64,000 nt of DNA from Zygnema cylindricum (Eukaryota > Streptophyta > Zygnematophyceae > Zygnematales > Zygnemataceae): positions 172,081 through 236,080 of the forward strand of contig JBBHKE010002075.1 of NCBI GenBank assembly GCA_037447655.1, read 5' to 3'. Below, piece after piece: positions 49,227-59,142 of the stretch. The translations under genes were made by a program, and so were the position numbers. Under the pieces are notes generated by a model, which did not search any database, was not told the origin of the DNA, and saw only the letters and a list, made by a program, of their open reading frames with translations. The first letter of the stretch is position 1. The number at the start of each line of letters is the position of its first letter.

Positions 49227-49965
49227 CCTCTAAGGTGCCATTATCAATGGATACTGGTTCATTTATTGGGAAGCCATGATGAGAGGGGCTTTGTGCGAAA
49301 AACGATATTGGGGTATTGCAAGTGGATAAGTGAAACGTCCACCTCAGGGATTCCACCAAGGTTTAGTGGAATAAGGTTTTTTGCATGAACCTATGCTGCA
49401 ACGGAGGAGACAGATGATGGGGACAGCAGTGTGTCCGAAAACGGGAAAGAAAAGGAGACACCTCTTACTCCTATTGCTTCTATTCCCACGGCACCCAAAG
49501 CGGCGATCGTGAAGACCGCGGATAAAGACACCCAAATGTGGGAAGACACAAACATGGCTGCCAAATACTTCATTCTGAGACACCTCACTCAAGATTTGGC
49601 AACTCCCCATCTTCACGTTTACAAGGCCGAGGAGTTGTGGGTGAGTTTGGTGGAGATCTATAGATCTGGTATGATTCAAAATCTCCAGTTGGCCGAGCAG
49701 CAGTTGGGAAATTATTCTTACAAAGGGGGAAAGATGTTAGACTAGTGTAATGATCTCCCTTGTTTGTATATGGAGATGGAGAGTGCCTGGTGGATAGGTA
49801 TAATGAAGATGAAAGTTAACAATCTCATCATGAAGTTACCCGACGAGTATGAGAATATAGTGTACCGAGTACAAGAAATGACTAACACTTAATGGAAGTG
49901 GAATACAGTGGTCCGAATGATACTTGTGCATGAAAACACGATTGAGATCAGACTTACTCAGAAGC
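49219..49965 (+). pseudogene. gag remnant of copia element
   Basis: Starting at the ATG within the primer-binding site, the frame reads MGQPSKVPLSMDTGSFIGKP and then meets a stop. Further frames give MWEDTNMAAKYFILRHLTQ, DLATPHLHVYKAEELWVSL and then, after another stop, NLIMKLPDEYENIVYRVQEM. This order is typical of the UBN2-type copia Gag. Several stops and frame changes break it. It ends near 49965, where the sequence jumps to the RT C-terminus. Confidence 0.75.
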
Positions 49966-50782
49966 AATAGGTAATATGCTTGAGAAATTCCAGATGGAAA
50001 ATGCTAACAGTTGTACCACTCCCATGGACTTGAAAAAAGTAAGTGATGGGAGTGTACAAGGAGGAGTGATGATCTTAGATGATCAGATGAGTCCAGAAGA
50101 GAGAGAGTTTATCAAGTCTATCCCTTATAGACAGGTCATAGGAAGTTTAATCTATTTTATGAATTGTACCAGGCCGGACATAGCGGCAGTAGTTGGAGTA
50201 CTCAGTAGGAGTCTTAATGATCCTAGGAAGAGGGATTAGGAGGCAGCCAAGAGAGTCATGAGATATCTGGTAGGAACCAGAGAGTTATGGTTGCACTTGG
50301 GAGGGGAGCACACTGACATCACTACTTGGAGTGATGCCAGTTATGGGGACGCACCTATGAGACGATGCACTTCTGGGTATGTGTTGTATGTTGGGGAAGG
50401 TGCATGCTGTTGGAGCAGTAAGCAACAAAAGGTGGTTGCTCAGTCCACTATGGAGGCTGAATACATGGCCTCTTGTTCTGCTGTGAAAGAGTTGATGTGG
50501 GTCAAGTCGTTGCTGCAAGAATTGGGGTATATGAAGGAGGGAGTGCATGAAGTGTTTTGTGATAATCAAGCGGCCATAACAATTGCAGCCAATCCAAAAC
50601 ATCATTTTAAGGCTAAACATATGGACATAAGATTAAGTTTTGTAAGAGAAAAAGTTGAGAATAAAATAGTGAATCTTGTATATAGATCTGATGAGGAAAT
50701 GGTAGCGGACATGATGACCAAACCTGTGCCCTCACCAAAGTTAAAATATTGTAGGGAAAAATGTGGATTAAAAGAAAAATAA
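49966..50782 (+). pseudogene. RT C-terminus and RNase H of copia element
   Basis: LEKFQMENANSCTTPMDL and SIPYRQVIGSLIYFMNCTRP (end of RT and connection) are followed by an in-frame stop near 50237. A good RNase H frame comes next: TTWSDASYGDAPMRRCTSGY, VVAQSTMEAEYMASCSAVKE, VFCDNQAAITIAANPKHHF, KHMDIRLSFVREKV and ending GLKEK at 50782. The acidic RNase H residues in SDAS, E of MEAEY and DNQAA are present. A purine tract AAAGGGAG leads into the next LTR. Confidence 0.85.
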
Positions 50783-50807
50783 AAAATAGACTAGAAAATA
50801 AAGGGAG

Positions 50808-51803
50808 TGTTGAAATAAGCAGTTTTTGTATTTTCTAGGTCTAAAACTAATTAGCGGAAACATATATAGAAAATGATGGCAGCCTGCCTCCATCTCTTCT
50901 CTCTTTCCCCCATACTTGTTGTAGTCACTGAAGGAGAGAGAGAGCGATGGAGCCATGGCTGCCTCAACTCCATAGGATGGACTAAAGAGTGACTTAAGTC
51001 ACTCTCAACAAAAGGTTGAGTCCGGCAGGACTCGAACCCCCGACCGGTAGAGCGCGGCGCAGCCGTTAGCTCTAACCAGTCTGTCGTAGAAGTCTGTTAG
51101 ATGATAAAGGGTTTCATTTATATTTAAACTATTGTATTACACTGAAATGATTTAACTGAAATTTAGACGAAACTAACATAGAACTTGTTAAGGTTTAGTG
51201 CGAACGTCATTTCGCACGAAATAAATGAAACGGACATTTGTTTTAAACGGTCGACATTTAATGTCGGATTTAATCCGACGGCACACGTCATCGCCGAGAT
51301 CGCGGAATGGTCACTTTGGATTTTATGGACGTGGCATGACGTGACGTCGCGTGGAAGGATGACATTCGGTCGCGAGAATTCCGGAGAATATACGAACGAG
51401 TGGAAAAATGACACGCGTCCACTCAGTAGCCTTGTTGTACACCGGCCGTACAGAAAGGACATCGGTCGTAGTACCTTTCTGTACTTTACAGTAATATGAT
51501 TGGTTCGTACTTTAGTAGATAGGGGTTGTGAGAGAGATTTAGGACTTAGGAAATTTTCACCTCTCTCTCTAAGAGAGCCTTGTATAAATTGGCATTTTTG
51601 CCGGCTCATAACTTATCGGCTGGTTGGCCGTTTTCAGTGATTTTTTTTGCTACGGACTCAGGGGAGTCCAGGCTACACAGGGATGCAGTCAAATTGTCAG
51701 TTTACCTTCTTGGGCAGCAGTGGTTGTGGCTTGAAGTCGGTTAGTTAAATACTATCTAGAGGCTTCCTGTATTCTGTGGTCCAATGGAGGACACAGAATT
51801 GCA
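50808..51803 (+). repeat. Inner copia LTR (+)
   Basis: 996 bp from TGTTGAAATAAGCAG to GAATTGCA. TATA box TGTATAAATT is at 51581-51590. It includes the perfect palindrome GAGTGACTTAAGTCACTC near 50986-51003 and the antisense tRNA-like segment at about 51010-51080. It is diverged from the outer LTRs and close to the inverted LTR that follows. Confidence 0.85.
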
Positions 51804-51817
51804 GTGGGCCCATAACC
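51804..51817 (-). other. Primer-binding site shared by two facing LTRs
   Basis: On the minus strand GGTTATGGGCCCAC directly follows the inverted LTR. All 14 bases are complementary to the anticodon stem-loop of plant initiator tRNA-Met as I recall it (GUGGGCCCAUAACC). The 14 bp are all that separates the two LTR ends. Confidence 0.75.
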
Positions 51818-52825
51818 TGCAATTGTGTGTCCTCCATTGGACTACATAATACAGGAAGCCTCTAGATAGTATTTAACTAACCCAATTCAAGCCACAACCA
51901 CTGCTGCCAAAAAGGGCAAACTGACAATTTGACTACACCCCTGTGCAGCTTGGACTCCTTTGAGTCCGTAGCAACAAGAATCACTGAAAATGGCCAACCA
52001 GCCGATAAGTTATGAGTCGGCAAAAATGCCAAGTTTTTACAAACTCTCAAACGGAGAGAGGCTCCTATCTACCAAATTCTCTAAGTCCTAAATCCCTCTC
52101 ACAACTTCTATCTATTGAAGTACCAACCAATCAGACCACTGTATGGTACAGAAAAGTACTATGGCCGATGTACTTTTTGTACGGCCCATGTACGACAACG
52201 ACATTAAGTGGACGCGTGTCCACTTTTCACTTGTCCTTATGTTCGCCGGAATTCTTGCTACCAAATGCCATCCCTCCGCGTGGCGCCACGTCATGCCACA
52301 TCCATCTACGCCAAAAGTGACCATTCCGCGATCTCGGCATCGATGTACGCCGCCGGATTAGATTTGATATTGAATGTCCGCAGTAAAAACAAATGTCCAA
52401 TTCATTTGTTTTCGTGCGAGATAATGTTCGCACTATATAATACTTGGTTCCATGTTTTTTCGTTCGCAATTCCGTTAATCAAATTCATGGTTGTAACACT
52501 GTTTAAATAAATATCAAACCTATCATATGCTAACGGACTTCTACGACAGACTGGTTATAGCTAACGGCTAAGCCGCGCTCTAACGATCGGAGGTTCGAGT
52601 CCTGCCGGACTCAACCTTTTGTTGAGAGTGACATAAGTCACTCTTTAGCCCAACCTGCTTAAGCTAGGACATCCATGGCTCAGCCACCCTCTCCATCCCT
52701 CAGTGACTACGATACGTATGGTGGGTAGAGAGAGGAGGCGGAGGCAGGCTGTCCGCCTATTTCTTTTTTCCAATTGTACTAAATTCAGACTGAGAAAATA
52801 CCACATAAAACTAGTTATTTCAACA
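51818..52825 (-). repeat. Inner copia LTR (-), tail to tail with the previous one
   Basis: 1008 bp. Read on the minus strand it starts TGTTGAAATAACTAG and ends ACACAATTGCA. By eye about 90 percent identical to the inner plus LTR in the segments compared. Its TATA box is decayed (TGTAAAAAC). The tRNA-like segment lies at about 52545-52620 on the plus strand, antisense to the LTR. Confidence 0.85.
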
Positions 52826-53145
52826 AGTACATGGCCTCTTGTTCTGCTGTGAAAGAGTTGATGTGGGTCAAATCGTTGTTAGAAGAACTGGGTATATGAA
52901 GAAGGGAGTGCATGAAGTTTTTTGTGATAATTAGGCTGCCATTGCAATTGCAGCCAATCCAATGCATCATATCAAAGCTAAGCATATGGACATAAGATTG
53001 AGTTTTGTGAGGGAAAAAGTAGAAAATTAAATTTTGAATCTTGTGTATAGGTCTAATGAAGAAATGGTGGCTGATATGATGACCAAACCTGTGCATCCTC
53101 CCAAGTTAAAGTTTTCTAGGGAAAAATGTGGACTAAAAGAGAAAT
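52826..53145 (+). pseudogene. RNase H C-terminal remnant of outer copia element
   Basis: The frame resumes mid-motif (YMASCSAVKELMWVKSLLEE), then TGA. It continues with EGVHEVFCD-like sequence with TAG in place of Gln, and ends with DMMTKPVHPPKLKFSREKCG. At least three stops are visible. A purine tract AATGGGAG precedes the 3' LTR. Confidence 0.8.
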
Positions 53146-53172
53146 GAAAACTAGACAAAAAAATAATGGGAG

Positions 53173-54183
53173 TGTTGAAATAACTAGATTTATAGAGTAT
53201 TTTCTAGGTCTTAATATATTAGTGAAAAAGGAAAAGAAAAGCGTAGACAGTCTACCTCCACCTCTTCTCTCTAGCCTCTGTACTTGTTGTACTCACTAAA
53301 GGAGAGAGAGAGAGAGTGGTGGAGCCATGGCTGCCTCAGCTCCACAGGGAGGACTAAAGAGTGACATAAGTCACTCTCACCCAAAGGTTGAGTCCGGCAG
53401 GACTCGAACCTCCCACCGGCAGAGCGAGGCGTAGCCGTCACCTCTAACCGGTCTGTCGTAGGAGTTTGTTAAATTACATAGGGTGTGATATTTATTTAAA
53501 CTTTGTTTTTATCTCTTATCGGATAAACGAAAATACGAATGAAGGGACATAGAACTAGTTAATATATAGTGCGAACATGATCCCGCACAAAACAAAAGGA
53601 TCGGACATTTGTTTCAACGGCTAACATTAAAAATCGTTTTTGATCCAACGACACATGTTGTCGCCGAGATCCCGGAATGGTCACTTTGGCGGTTTTCGGA
53701 CATGGCATGACCTGGCGCCATGTGGAGAGATAACATTTGGAAGCGGAAATCCTAGGGACATAAAGGCGAGTAAAAAGGAGACACGCATCCACTCAATGGC
53801 TTTATCGTACACATGCCATACATAAAAGACATCAGCCATAGTACCTTTCTGTACTTACCAATCTTATTATTGGATCGTACTACAGTAGATAGGGGTTGTG
53901 AGAGGGGTTGGGGACTTAGCATTTTTTTTTAGTAGGCAGGAGCCTCTCTCTTTGAGAGTTTATATAAATTGGCATTTTTGTCGCTTCATAACTTATCGCC
54001 TGGTTGGGCGTTTTCACATATTTCTATTTGTTGTGGACTCAAGGGAGTTCAGACTGCACAAGGGTGCTGTTAGGTTAACAATTTGTTTGCTTGATCAACA
54101 GTGGTTGTAGGTGAAAGAGGGCTAGTTAAAACTACCTAGAGGCTTCTTGAATTTTGTAGTCTAATGGAGGACACAGAATTACA
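53173..54183 (+). repeat. 3' LTR of copia element
   Basis: 1011 bp, starting TGTTGAAATAAC and ending GAATTACA. TATA box TATATAAATT is at 53961-53970. Close match to the 5' LTR at 48209-49212 over its length, including the antisense tRNA-like segment at about 53392-53462. Confidence 0.88.
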
Positions 54184-54436
54184 GTGTTTATACTATACAC
54201 GTAAATGTTAACCCTCAAAGCTACAATATATTTTATTTATTTCCTCGACTTTCATATTTATACGCTTTTATTAATGTCAGTTAGTCTAGTCTATAAGTTT
54301 TCCAAATAGTGTAATGCACGAAATTCGTCACTCCATGTTGGAGGTGTTCGTTATTTCGTACAAACATATTTAAACATTTTCAAGTATTTACGTCGACATG
54401 GGAAAGCTCACTCATATTCGATCCTTAGTAGTAAAG

Positions 54437-55457
54437 TGTTGATATTTGAGTATTTTCTAGGTCTGCATTATAATAGGAAAAAGGTAGAGGCGGTTTACCT
54501 CTAACTCCCTTCACCAAGCCCCCACACTTGTTGTAGTCACTGAAAGCTGGGTAGGGTGATAGCCATGGCTGCCTAAAGCTTTGTAGCAAACATGTAGCAG
54601 AAAATAGATGGGTTTACCAAAAGTATAATCTGACCCAGGAATTGATCCTGGTACATGCCGTCTGTCAACATAGCCGTTATCTTTGTCCGTTTAGTGTAGG
54701 ACTAGTGCTAGGACAACAAATACCGCGCACATATTTTCGACGGGGAGAATTGAATGCTGGATTTAATCGACGGCCGTGGTACGAGCCGCGATTCCGGAAT
54801 GGCCGCCTTGGCGTTTTCTAACGCCGCCACTCCGGATGACACGTGGACATGCGCTCGAGGATTGCGAAATCTCCGGAACGCAAGATAACCAGTTTAATGT
54901 GACAGGTGTCACCTGTATGGTCATGTCGTACAATTGCCGTACAGAAAGTACTCCGACGCTTGTACTTTTTTGTAAGGTACATTCTTGTGATTGGCGTCGT
55001 TCTTCAGAAGAAGGGGTTTAGAGAGGGGTTTTAGGACTTAGAATATTTCTGGTAGGTAGCTGCCTCTCCCAAATAGCACTTTGTATAAATGGCAAACTTT
55101 GGCCAGCCATAACTATCAACTCAGTTGACCATTTTGAGTGATTCTTTTTGCTGCGCACTCAAGGGAGTCCACGCTACACAGAGGTGTAGTTGGTCAGGTC
55201 TTTGCGTGCCAGGGTGGCACTTATTCAGTGGGAAAGTCAAAGTGGGTGAATGTGTCCAAATCTCATATTCTAACTTTGCATTCTGTGGTGGAACTTAACA
55301 CACAGAAAGTCTTATTTCACAGGGGTGAAGCTGTAATGGGCTTCTGATTGTCAAGGGGTCAATCATTTGGGTTAATATAAACTTAGAGTCGACACTATCT
55401 AGATTAGTTTCTTTTGATCTGCGAATTCTGTGTGGCAATGGAGCCCATAGAATTTCA
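54437..55457 (+). mobile_element. Solo copia LTR, TSD TAAAG
   Basis: TGTTGATATTTGAG...AGAATTTCA, 1021 bp, flanked by TAAAG at 54432-54436 and 55458-55462. TATA box TTGTATAAAT is at 55081-55090. An antisense tRNA-like segment at about 54628-54700 has a T-arm-like hairpin CCAGGATCAATTCCTGG (minus strand). No internal sequence remains, so it arose by LTR-LTR recombination. Confidence 0.88.
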
Positions 55458-55462
55458 TAAAG

Positions 55463-56663
55463 GCACGAGAAAATGGGGCAAACATGTTCTAATATGTTCA
55501 CGTATTGCTATGTGAATAAGGGTTACATCGAAAATATGGCGGGAATGTGTATCCAAATTAACGTTCATATATAAATTACAATTAATTTTTGTTGGCGTTA
55601 GGTATTTGAACGCAGATGGAGCTAGTAACACTATTTTTCTGTTTGCATTGATATCGATTCATAGTGTATGGATTTTTTTCCACATATTATGATTTTTTTT
55701 TATTATTTATTTTTGCCATATGGATGATATCAACAAATGATTCAATTCAACCATTCATTCTTGGCATGTTAACTTATTGAGTACGCAGTTCAGTATTCAA
55801 TGTACGGTACTTTTGTTCACTGGTCTAAACTAGTGAACAGAAATACCAGCCTATATAGCCAATCTGTACTTAAAATACTAAATTGTTTATTTAACACATT
55901 AAATACAACTCTGAGTACTTACTTACTTTTTGGTTGGCAAAAATAAATAGCTTAATTGACTTATCATGTGGATGTCATCCATGTGACGTAGAATTAGGAA
56001 AAAAAAGTGGTTGTATATGGAAAAAATATGAGTTCCATCGAATTGAATCAATGTTCTCCACGTGGTACATCGAACAGACATAGATATGAAGTTTAATAAT
56101 CTTGACTACTAAATGGTGAATAGAGCACTCCTCATGGTATTCGTACTAATTGCACAAAGTGTCGTGGTCTCGTACTTTTATTTCAATGTTCAATTTTTGG
56201 ATGTTGGACTGCCACTAGCCATTACTGGTTGATAGTTATGATCCCAACAATACATTAAAAGCGTCTTTTACACAAAAAATAATTGTACATAAACAATAAT
56301 ATTTTTTCTCTTGTGCCTTTTACGAGAATTTTGTATCTCTCACCTCATATTTTTTTAACGTAGTCGTAGTTAATTTTAATGTTAGTACTTCTTTTTGTTG
56401 CGATCGACAGGTTTCAATTTCGCTATTGTTATGTTGCATTTTTTTCAATTTTCGTTTTTGATAACAAAACATTTGAAATGCTTAGAAAATTGAAATTTGC
56501 TGATTTTTGTTGTGATCACGTGCTACCATGATGCCCTCTTGTTACTTTTGTTTCAAGCATTTTTTTTCGGGGAAAACATATGTCTATGGGGTGAACCTGC
56601 TATATCATTTATAATGTTTTTAGCATTTTCTTATGATAAGACAAAAGACAGTGTACACTACAG
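55463..56663. other. Intergenic AT-rich DNA
   Basis: No gene or repeat is supported in this stretch. Confidence 0.5.
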
Positions 56664-56882
56664 TATACCGTATATCGCTATTAGTGTTCAAGTTTTTTTC
56701 TCCACTTATAACATCATTTTTCTGCGCACACATCGGATTTCCGGTGGGAGACCGTCACATGGAGGGTGAAACTTCTTCATTCTAATCGTAACCGTCAGAT
56801 CGAAATTCGAACGACTGTGCTAGGTGAATAGATGTTTTAAGTTGGAAAAAAAACATCAGCCCTAATAGCGGTACAGGGTGTA
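56664..56882. mobile_element. MITE family A, copy 4
   Basis: Left end ACCGTATATCGCTATTAGTG, right end CTAATAGCGGTACAGGGTGT, with inner arms TTTTTTTCTCCAC and GTTGGAAAAAAAA. Foldback of about 219 bp. Confidence 0.75.
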
Positions 56883-57028
56883 CTTTTGAAAAGTCGTCAA
56901 TATAAAACTGATTTTTACCACCTAGACGTGCGGAAAGAAAAACATATTACTGGTTGTTACTGGATAGAATATTATTTTTGTCGCGCTCGTGACAGAAAAA
57001 ATCGAAGAAGGAATCGGAGAGTACCTAC

Positions 57029-57248
57029 TACACCGTGTATCGCTATTAGTGCGAATGTTTTTATTACCACTTAAAACATATTTTCTCCGTACACACATGT
57101 CGGATTGCAGATCCGACGGTTTCGATTGAGAGGTAAGATTCGCAGCGTCCGATTGGCGCTCTCAAATTGAAAATCGGACAGGTGTGTATGGAGAAATGTG
57201 TTTTATGTGGCTTAAAAATTTTATTCGCTAATAGTGATACACGCTGTA
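57029..57248. mobile_element. MITE family A, copy 5 (best foldback)
   Basis: Ends ACACCGTGTATCGCTATTAG and GCTAATAGTGATACACGC. Inner arms continue to pair (AAAACATATTTTCTCCGTAC with TATGGAGAAATGTGTTTTAT; ACACATGTCGGATT with AATCGGACAGGTGTGT). About 220 bp, likely to form a nearly complete hairpin. Confidence 0.85.
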
Positions 57249-57450
57249 CTAAGCGTAGAAATGTCGGTGCAGTCGGTCTCTCCAGGACGTTTGTATGTTT
57301 GGCTATATCTGATGTCCCGTGCCACATGTCGATTTTTAACAGACAATGTTTTGTCTTTTACTTACGCTGAATCTTTACCTTCCATTGCATGAACTGCGTC
57401 ACTCCACGCATAATGGTCCGAAATATTGCACGTGGAGACAAAAACCTTTT

Positions 57451-58032
57451 AACCCATAGTTCAAAAGTACGTGTTTTTATGGTAGGCCTTTGGTAGGCGC
57501 ACAAAGCTTGGCACAAAACTCGCGCAACGTAGGCATACTGTATGTGTGTGTGCTGTGCACACCTCTGTACGAGCGTACGAATCTGACGTATGCTCATTGT
57601 ACAGCGCACGTCGCCAAACGAATTTTTTTAGCGAACTGACACGACGTAGGATGACATTGCGCGGGAAAAAAAACTGAAAAAAGAAACCCGCATACGAATC
57701 TGACGATAGTCTTGTCGTAAGTTGTGTTATGGGCTTTTCATGTGATCTTCTTAGATCGTTACTTTCATCAATGACCGTCAGATCGTCCAAATCTAACAGT
57801 TCAAATAAAAAGTAGCTCAAAACTCACGGAAAAAGATTTTTTTGTCCGTTTTTTTTTTAATTTAGACATGACGTTTAATTCTCTATCGAACCATGTGCAA
57901 CTCAACCCGGTTACTATTTTATTTCATTTTTCGGCCAATACAATATGGGTCTGAAGGTAGTATTGTAAAATTTACGTACAATTGGCATATTGTATGGATG
58001 TACTGTCACCTACTTTTGAACTATGATTTAAC
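57451..58032. mobile_element. MITE family B, copy 2
   Basis: Left end CATAGTTCAAAAGTACGTG, right end CACCTACTTTTGAACTATG. The left part shares AGGCCTTTGGTAGGCGCACA and GTGTGCTGTGCACACC with copy 1, and the right part matches the start of copy 3 inverted. About 580 bp. Confidence 0.8.
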
Positions 58033-58115
58033 CTCTTGCTCTTGTCCGAGACAAAATCTACACGTTTGACAGCGGTGCAATTTGCACAAAAGGATCCCAA
58101 AAGTCTACTGTACCC

Positions 58116-58618
58116 TACACTGCGAATCGTAATTAGAGTTATGTACGCTAATTTCGTCACCCCAAATTTCGACTCTATCACTATAAATAGAGTACACTAT
58201 TATAAATTATTCTTTACATTATTTAAGGTACTTTTTGAATGAGCGTTAATAACTCTAATACAGTGAAATTTTAAATAATGTGGAGTACGGTCGATGTTTG
58301 ACCGTGCAAAACTGTACAAAATTACACATAATGATTTAGTCCGGGCCGTTTTCGTGTATCTCCGTTTTAACAAACTGCGTAATGTAAACGTCATAATGAC
58401 GCGAATCTGTACGTTTTGTCAGATTCTGTACTTCTACTTAATTTACAGTGGATATATTCACCGCCCAAATTTACGCCCAAATTAGAGTTATTGATAAATT
58501 AGAGAAAATTTCCTTTATGAAAAAGTTCTATCACAAAAATTAGAGTTTATAACTCTAATTATTATTTTTACTTTTTTTACTCTAATTTTTTTCTACTCTA
58601 ATTACGATTCGCGCTGTA
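58116..58618. mobile_element. MITE family A, copy 6 (long form)
   Basis: Ends ACACTGCGAATCGTAATTAG and CTAATTACGATTCGCGCTGT. About 503 bp, AT-rich inside (AACTCTAATTATTATTTTT), with no coding region. Confidence 0.78.
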
Positions 58619-58676
58619 CTGTACCGTACGGATCCGAATGTAATTTTCACCTGTACGGCTATAATGTTTTTATTTT

Positions 58677-59142
58677 AAACCATAGTTCAAAAGTAGGTGA
58701 AAGTACTCCCATACAATATGCCTATTGTACGCAAAAAATACAGTACACCCTTAAGACCCATATTGTATTGGCTGCAAAATGAAATAAAATAGTAACAGGG
58801 TTGAGTTGCACACCGTTCGATAGAGAATTAAACGTCATGTCTAAATTTTGAATAACATTCGGACAAAAAAATATTTTTCTGTGAGTTTTGAGGTATTTTT
58901 TTTTAAACCGTCAGATTCGGAAGATCGGACGGCCGCTGATCAAAGTAGCGACTTAAGAAGGTCACATGAATATCCCATAACGCAACTTATGATAGGACTA
59001 TCGTCAGATTCGGACGATCGGACGGTCGTTGATAAAAGTAGCGATCTAAGAAGATCACATGAAAAGCCCATAACACAACTTACGATAAAGGCGCCGACAA
59101 AAGGCCTACAATTGAAACGCCTACTTTTGAACTATGTTTTAA
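58677..59142. mobile_element. MITE family B, copy 3
   Basis: Left end CATAGTTCAAAAGTAGGTG, right end CGCCTACTTTTGAACTATG. An inner segment at about 58905-59090 contains a short tandem duplication (CCGTCAGATTCGGA.GATCGGA) that also occurs in copies 1 and 2. Confidence 0.8.

Larger units (their letters stand above)
48209..54183 (+). mobile_element. Ty1/copia LTR retrotransposon, rearranged, TSD GTGTT
   Basis: The outer LTRs 48209-49212 and 53173-54183 are close copies of each other and begin TGTTGAAATAACTAG. The 5-bp sequence GTGTT flanks both ends (48204-48208, 54184-54188), as expected for one insertion. Between them are a gag remnant, a joined RT-end/RNase H region, two further LTRs tail to tail, and a second RNase H end. 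Protease, integrase and most of reverse transcriptase are missing. The order gag-(deleted)-RT-RNase H is copia-like as far as it goes. It cannot be autonomous. Confidence 0.88.

Noticed and set aside
50285-50620. 111-aa minus frame
   Set aside because: Shadow of the RNase H coding strand of the copia element.
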